Below the pieces are notes generated by a model. That model ran no database searches. It was not told the origin of the DNA and saw nothing but the letters and a program-made list of their open reading frames with translations. Shown here piece after piece: positions 58,888-64,000 of a stretch of 64,000 nucleotides of DNA (position 1 is the stretch's first letter; each line of letters opens with the position of its first letter). The DNA is from Cladobotryum mycophilum (lineage: Eukaryota; Ascomycota; Sordariomycetes; Hypocreales; Hypocreaceae), in contig JAVFKD010000016.1 in the NCBI GenBank assembly GCA_036429605.1, positions 1,054,001 through 1,118,000 of the forward strand. The letters run 5' to 3'. The translations under genes and the position numbers were made by a program.

Positions 58888-59686
58888 GTGAGGTTGATGG
58901 GGGGGCGGGTATGAGAGAGAAGGTATGAAGAATAAATAAAAATGAGATTTTTTTTATAAGGGGGGGGGGGCGCTATTCAGGGGATGAAGAGCAGGCGTTT
59001 GTTTTTGTCTTTAACAAAAATTTGACCCGAGTGAAGGACCGCTGTGAGAGAAAACGGATTGGTTTGACAGTTTTGAAAATGCAGCCACTTGGTCATACAC
59101 AAAAGTCTTTGCCTGTAAGAAGAAAAAAGCCAACCGAAATGAGGAAGACGTCTGTCCAGGCGAAGGAGGAGGTGAGTGAGTGAGCGGGTGTGGGTGGGTG
59201 TTTTGCGCGCCAACAAACGGTTTCCTCTCTCTCTCAATTTCATTCATACAAGTTCCCAGCAAAGCAGCTCCCTCTCTCTCCAATGGGCTGGTGGGTGTCT
59301 CCCGTCTCCCCTTACTATTATGCAGTCTGCATCAGACGACTTATCCCACAGTGCATTAAATCCGGCGGTTCAATCGATATGAGAGAGAGAGAGAAGTATC
59401 GAGTGACCAAGTATGAGGCTGCTGATTAAGTCGGACCAGGAAATGCAATTCAGATTTCACAAAAAAAAAGATGGATCAAATGGCAAAATGCTTAGGGTCG
59501 GTCGTTCAAAGGAGAGTCAGTACAAAAGCACCCCCGACCGGTGGCACCGCGTTTGGGGGGGGAGGGAGGGGAGGGAAGAGGGAAACCCTTTCTCTTAGAC
59601 GCGTGCCCCGCCAGCCGCCCCAACTTGTCAGCGTATGGAGTAGCACGCGTATAGCCTATACTTTGTTACTCATAGTCATAATCACC

Positions 59687-59758
59687 GGTTTCGTGGTCTA
59701 ACGGTTATGACTGCGGATTCTGATTCCGCCAGCGAGGGTTCGACTCCCTCCGAGACCT
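59687..59758 (+). tRNA. tRNA-Gln (anticodon CUG)
   Basis: Intronless 72-nt tRNA. The acceptor stem GGTTTCG/CGAGACC (one T-G pair) has discriminator T. A-box TGGTCTAACGGTTATGA and B-box GGGTTCGACTCCC are intact, and anticodon stem GCGGA/TCCGC has loop TTCTGAT giving anticodon CTG (reads CAG, Gln). A T7 Pol III terminator is at 59761-59767. Confidence 0.96.
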
Positions 59759-60720
59759 GATTTTTTTATGTGTTTTTGCACTCTTATTTTTTTTTTTACA
59801 GATGCTAGCTATGTAGAAGAGAAATTCAACAGGACACAACACCTTTTTGCTGTTACTAGACTGCCATCTCCTACTAATGTGAAGTTGCATCATCTTTTCC
59901 TCCATGCACCCCCAGTTCAAAACGACCTGACTCGTACAAATGGCATCGAGTGCATACATCACATCACATCACATCACAACAATCATAAAAACACACACAC
60001 ACACACACACACAAGTCAGCAAATTTTTGGAAAGTGGTGATTTGGTTGTATTCATTCCACAGCCAAATAAGAGGCCATTCGTCCTTCAAGACTTCCTTTG
60101 GGCCATTCCCTTGGGCTAACCCGTCATGAGCGTATCTGGTATCTTCCCATCATCGCAACACGCCATGTTACGCCAATACCGTTCCCCGTAGGTACTAAGG
60201 TATGTCTCCCGATTTGAGCAAAAACACCCAATAATAATAGTAGTATGTACAAAATCATAACAAACAAAATAAAAAACCATTGTGGGTATATCCGTCATAT
60301 GCCAAATATCAATACTCAAAAAATGCAAAACCAAGGCTCAACCTGTATCTCACACTTCCTCAAGAAGTGCCAAAAGGGGAGCTGGCATACGAATCCTCCG
60401 CAGGAGTGCCTCCCGCGCATGCGTAAAGATGAATCATGATCATGACGATAAATAAAAAATAAAATGCGTAGAATTGTAACGTGGCTGCGGTCAACAATGA
60501 TGGTCGGGACCACCCCCATGTTTGGAGTTGGCGACGAGTCCCATCACGTTGCCGCGAGAGCGTAGGTTCCAAAACCTAGAGAAGAAGAGGCTCTGCTCAC
60601 CAAACCCAGAGGGTCAGTGCAGCAAAAGCTGAAACGTATATATAAATGTGCTCCGTTTTTATCTCATTCTTATGAAACAAGATGGAACAAACAAGTTCAA
60701 GGGCCATTTAATGTTGGCCT
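59759..60720. other. Intergenic between tRNA-Gln and the membrane-protein gene
   Basis: No gene is seen. It contains (ACATC)n at 59957-59977 and (AC)11 at 59991-60013, then the 3' flank of the leftward gene. Confidence 0.6.
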
Positions 60721-61509
60721 TCACCCGATGGCCCGCCCAATCTCTGATCTGTGTATCAGAGGGCGAGGTGATAGGCCACCAAGGATGATATCGTCATCGT
60801 ATGAATTGTGTCGAATGCCGGTGGGTGTAGAAACTGTCGCCCTGCGTCCCGTCCGGGGTGATGGTGAGGACTTGATAAAGGTATCAAAAGATGGGCGAGG
60901 GGAGTTCTGATCCGGAGTCTGTGTATACCACAGCTCACGACTGGCAGAGCCGCCAAAGCTGCTTCTAGTGCTTCGTGTCCGGGCATGTCGTGGAGATCCC
61001 GGCTGCGGCTTAGCCAAGCGTGAGGGATGTCTCTTTACATGAGTGAGAAAGGCTTCGTCGCCTTTAATAGACTCATCCGTGAGACCGGGTCGTGAGTTTG
61101 GTGCTCGAGCGAGAACTGGTGTCTGTGGAACGTCCATGCTGCGCTTTCCAGAGGATGGAGACCATGGCGATTGGTCATCCGAACCTCGACGGCCGCCTGC
61201 ATAGTTTTGATAAATGATGACACTAGGAGGCTTTTGTATAGAGCCGATGGAGGAGTTGGGATGGTGAGCGTGCTGGGGTTCAGAAGTAGGTGAGCTGGTC
61301 GACTTCTCATCCACCGATTTAGCCCTGTCAACCTTCCATGACTCAATCTCCTCGTCGTCAATTGGAGTAATCCCTCTGTTCAAAAAGCGAGCTTTCCGTC
61401 TCCGAATCCTGTGATATACAACAGCCGCGATGAGAATGAGGATGAGTGATGGGATGATGGTGGCCAAGATAATGGTGAGGTTTTGGCTGGTAGATGAATC
61501 GCCAGCCAT
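60721..61509 (-). CDS. Single-pass membrane protein with disordered cytosolic tail, function unknown
   Basis: Minus-strand gene of 262 residues in one exon as read. A short N-terminus (MAGDSSTSQNL) precedes one hydrophobic segment (TIILATIIPSLILILIAAVV, about residues 12-31), followed by the basic stop-transfer YHRIRRRKARF. This suggests an outside N-terminus and a cytosolic C-terminus. Next comes NRGITPIDDEEIESWK, a motif I recall from many fungal single-pass proteins with otherwise variable tails. The rest is Ser/Pro/Arg-rich, with possible phosphosites (RSMDVPQTPV, SPRPSFDTF). No catalytic domain is visible. Coding-like sequence just upstream (minus strand near 61600-61650, ATVTVPDGTVISTPP) hints at an extra extracellular exon, but I found no splice pair that keeps frame, so the start is left at 61509. 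Confidence 0.75.
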   Translation of the reverse strand: MAGDSSTSQNLTIILATIIPSLILILIAAVVYHRIRRRKARFLNRGITPIDDEEIESWKVDRAKSVDEKSTSSPTSEPQHAHHPNSSIGSIQKPPSVIIYQNYAGGRRGSDDQSPWSPSSGKRSMDVPQTPVLARAPNSRPGLTDESIKGDEAFLTHVKRHPSRLAKPQPGSPRHARTRSTRSSFGGSASRELWYTQTPDQNSPRPSFDTFIKSSPSPRTGRRATVSTPTGIRHNSYDDDIILGGLSPRPLIHRSEIGRAIG

Positions 61510-64000
61510 TTTGAGTGAGTTACTGTTGTCTGTAATTGGGGAGGCTCAAAGATTGGCCAGCTACGAGACGGCTGGTTCAGAAGATGAGGACAGGCGGGGG
61601 AGTAGATATCACGGTGCCATCAGGAACAGTGACCGTTGCTTGTGGAAGTAAGTGACCTAATCCTCAACTATCTCTTTCCGGCCGGTAACAGTAGAGCTGA
61701 AAGATGTCGAGCTGAGACAGTTTGGAGAGAGAAAAGCGTATGAGAGCTGATGAGAGGCGAATGTGAGTGTAGTAGCGATCGTTGTTGGGTATATCGATTC
61801 AAGACAAATGGCAGGATCGATAGCCCTTTCATGTAGTAAGGCTTAAACGAGTGGCACTATAGCACCGGTTAGTTTATCAATCTACCACACTCCTTCGAGG
61901 TCATTCGAAGATTCGTATTGGGGAGTCGTGAGAGACGAACGAGAGATGTGAGGCGAGCCTGGCGATTAATAGATTACATCCACGAGTCTTGAAGACGGTC
62001 CGGGAGAAGCTAATGGTTCACCAAGACGAAGTTCGAAATAGCAATGCTGAGGCACGGACGCCTTGCAGACAGAGGGGGAGGAGATCGAGGACGTGGTGGT
62101 GCGGACGAGGGCGACCAAGATGCTATATAAGTCTGACTTGCGGCAGAACCCAGTAGTGGTGGTGGTCGAACGTGAGCCAGAGATGCATGCAACAGCGCAC
62201 GTTCGATGAGGGCCGTCTCCAGTAAAGTACGTACATGCTTGTACATACATGGAACAAGAAGAGTGGGCCAAGATCATCCACTCACACACTAACCCTGGGC
62301 AGCATGCAAGAACTTGCTCTGGGCCACTGGTGGAAGACGCATGGTGATGTGGTGGGTGGGTGGTGTCTGTACAAGTAGTAATTAGTGTGTGTAGTGTGAG
62401 TGTTGAGTGTGGCATGGTGTGTGATCAAGGATGAACTGGTGGCTCTTGATGGCGTGTCGATATTGGTCAGACAAAGACGGCACAAGGGCTGAATTCGTAA
62501 TGGCCCAAACCGGTACATCGATAATGGCAGTCCTAAACTCCGTACGATCAGGTACCCTTTACCTGAGAAAAAAAAAGGTGTGTTTGACGGCATCTTTCCC
62601 TCACCTTGAGAGGCTTGGCCTGTTCAAGTTCCCCCAACGGCGTTGTTTTGGCGGCGGAGGGGCTGCGGATGGTCAGTGTCATCCACCATCAGGTGCTTCC
62701 CTTCTGGGCGATGATCAGGGGTCGAGAGGCGTGTGGAGGGAGGTTTTGGAGGTGGGGGGAACAGGTTTTAGCGGTTGTTAGCGGGTAGACCCCCCCAGTG
62801 AGAACCAGGGAACGTGGCGTATCTTGCAGGAGACCTGTCATTGACACTACGGCACGGTCCTGACTCGAAAGGTCCTTGGAGAGCTCTTTGGCTGGCTCTA
62901 GGAGCCCTCGGAAGGTCAAGGCCAGATGCGGTCTGTAGGAGAAACTGCTGCTTGGCTGCACGACCAGGTCTGGTGGCTGTTTGAAAGGGTGGTTGGTGGT
63001 TGGCGATGGTCGACGATCTGGCCAAGCATCCATCCATTGATGGAGGTCCTCGGTGCACTGGAGTCTCCGAGCGTACTCGCCCTACTGCAACTTGTCTGTC
63101 CGTACGGAGAAACCCCCCATTTTCGGTGCGTGTGTTGTTTGTTTGTTCGTTTGTTCGTTTGTTCATTTGTTTACTTCTTTGTGTTGAATGCTTGTAGTAG
63201 TATCAGTGCTATGTATGATTCCATACGCGTGCGTACTGTCCGCGACAACATTCCAGCAAAGTCTCGCTTTCAGGGCTTCGGCTTCACTCCTGAGACTTTG
63301 TCGCAGCGATTCAAGCTTCCATGCTTTCCGACTCTTTACTGTTGCCAACGTTTCCGGGGACCCATGTGCATGCCAACAAACGGGGGCCAGGTACCAGGCA
63401 CAGGCACAGGCACGGGATCGTGCCTATCGTAGTCGTAGTCGACTGCACGCACTGCACTGCACTGCTGTGTCTTTTTGTTTTTGTTTTTGTTTTTTGTTTT
63501 TGCTTGTTCCAGGGCTGGTCCTTTTCCACCTTAGTATTGGCAATAGCGTAACCGGTGGCCAACCCAAAACGAACAAGACGCCGGGAAATATCTCACGTTT
63601 GGCCTTTTACTTCTGCGGTGTACACTCTCTTTCATACCTGTAACTCAACTGACTTTCCTATTCTTAGCTTGTTAGCGCCCTGTTGACAAGTTGGCATGCG
63701 TTAACATCATCGACCTGGACACCATCGTCGTCCCTGTCGATGCTACCTAGTCGGTAGGTCACAAAGTTATTGTATGCCAAGGTTCTGCTTGAAGTGATAT
63801 TGCAAGTTGCCTTGGCGTTTCTTGTTCAGGGCCTGAAAAGAGTCCACTGGCAAAATTGATCACACAACCACGGCACTCGTTCGTATTGTCGGCTCGCTCG
63901 CCTCCTTGCTTTTTTCCGCAAGGGAGGTCGTTTTTCTCCTTGCATAACTAACGCCAGGAGAGCACGCACATACCTCTTGGTAGTGCATACATACGCATAC
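61510..64000. other. Upstream region of the membrane-protein gene; no further gene seen
   Basis: No gene is supported to the window edge. It contains imperfect TTTG/TTCG repeats (63130-63172), GTTTTT repeats (63476-63502), a CAGGCA triplet repeat (63398-63413) and GTAC-rich short palindromes near 62225-62250. The first 700 bp could include a leader for the leftward gene. Confidence 0.5.

Overview
This window is nuclear DNA of a filamentous ascomycete (Pezizomycotina), most likely a Sordariomycete, perhaps Hypocreales. The evidence is short GT-AG introns (50-280 bp) with CTAAC/CTGAC-like branch sites, a COT-1 type NDR kinase, a 2EXR-domain gene, a Zn2Cys6 regulator with its intron inside the zinc cluster, and CT-rich promoters. 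Genus is not determined. I see no plasmid, phage, CRISPR, transposon or biosynthetic-cluster signature. I found 14 protein genes (one cut by the window edge) and two tRNA genes.

Layout. 0-6.3 kb: 3' end of a UBR1-type ubiquitin ligase, the chromatin-remodelling subunit RSC7/NPL6, a 2EXR-domain protein and an intron-containing tRNA-Leu(AAG). 6.3-16 kb: about 9.6 kb with no recognisable gene, leading into the long 5' leader of a Pho85-type cyclin (CLG1-like, 17.2-18.2 kb). 20-23.5 kb: a short-chain dehydrogenase and a Zn2Cys6 transcription factor, divergently transcribed. 24-41 kb: a dense housekeeping block of FYV6 (spliceosome), TIM54 (mitochondrial import), COT-1 kinase, PRP11/SF3A2 (U2 snRNP), a HemL-like class III aminotransferase, NUG1 (60S biogenesis GTPase) and DIS3/RRP44 (exosome nuclease). 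41-51.5 kb: a second gene-free stretch of about 10.6 kb. 51.5-55.4 kb: a second RSC7/SWP82-family gene (SWP82-like) behind a very long leader free of ATGs. 57.4-61.5 kb: DPB4 histone-fold protein, tRNA-Gln(CUG) and a single-pass membrane protein. 61.5-64 kb: no gene seen.

The genes are mostly independent housekeeping functions, with themes of chromatin (RSC7, SWP82-like, DPB4), RNA processing (FYV6, PRP11, DIS3, NUG1) and morphogenesis/cell cycle (COT-1, CLG1-like). Only the dehydrogenase/regulator pair looks like a local regulatory unit. The observations most worth checking are: a 1,287-nt stretch without ATG on the coding strand upstream of SWP82-like, followed by two uORFs; two independent reading-frame breaks (NUG1 and FYV6), both at C6 runs and both repaired by one extra C; the two paralogous remodeller subunits 50 kb apart; and the CCGG-rich divergent promoter. 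I found no convincing new multi-gene system.
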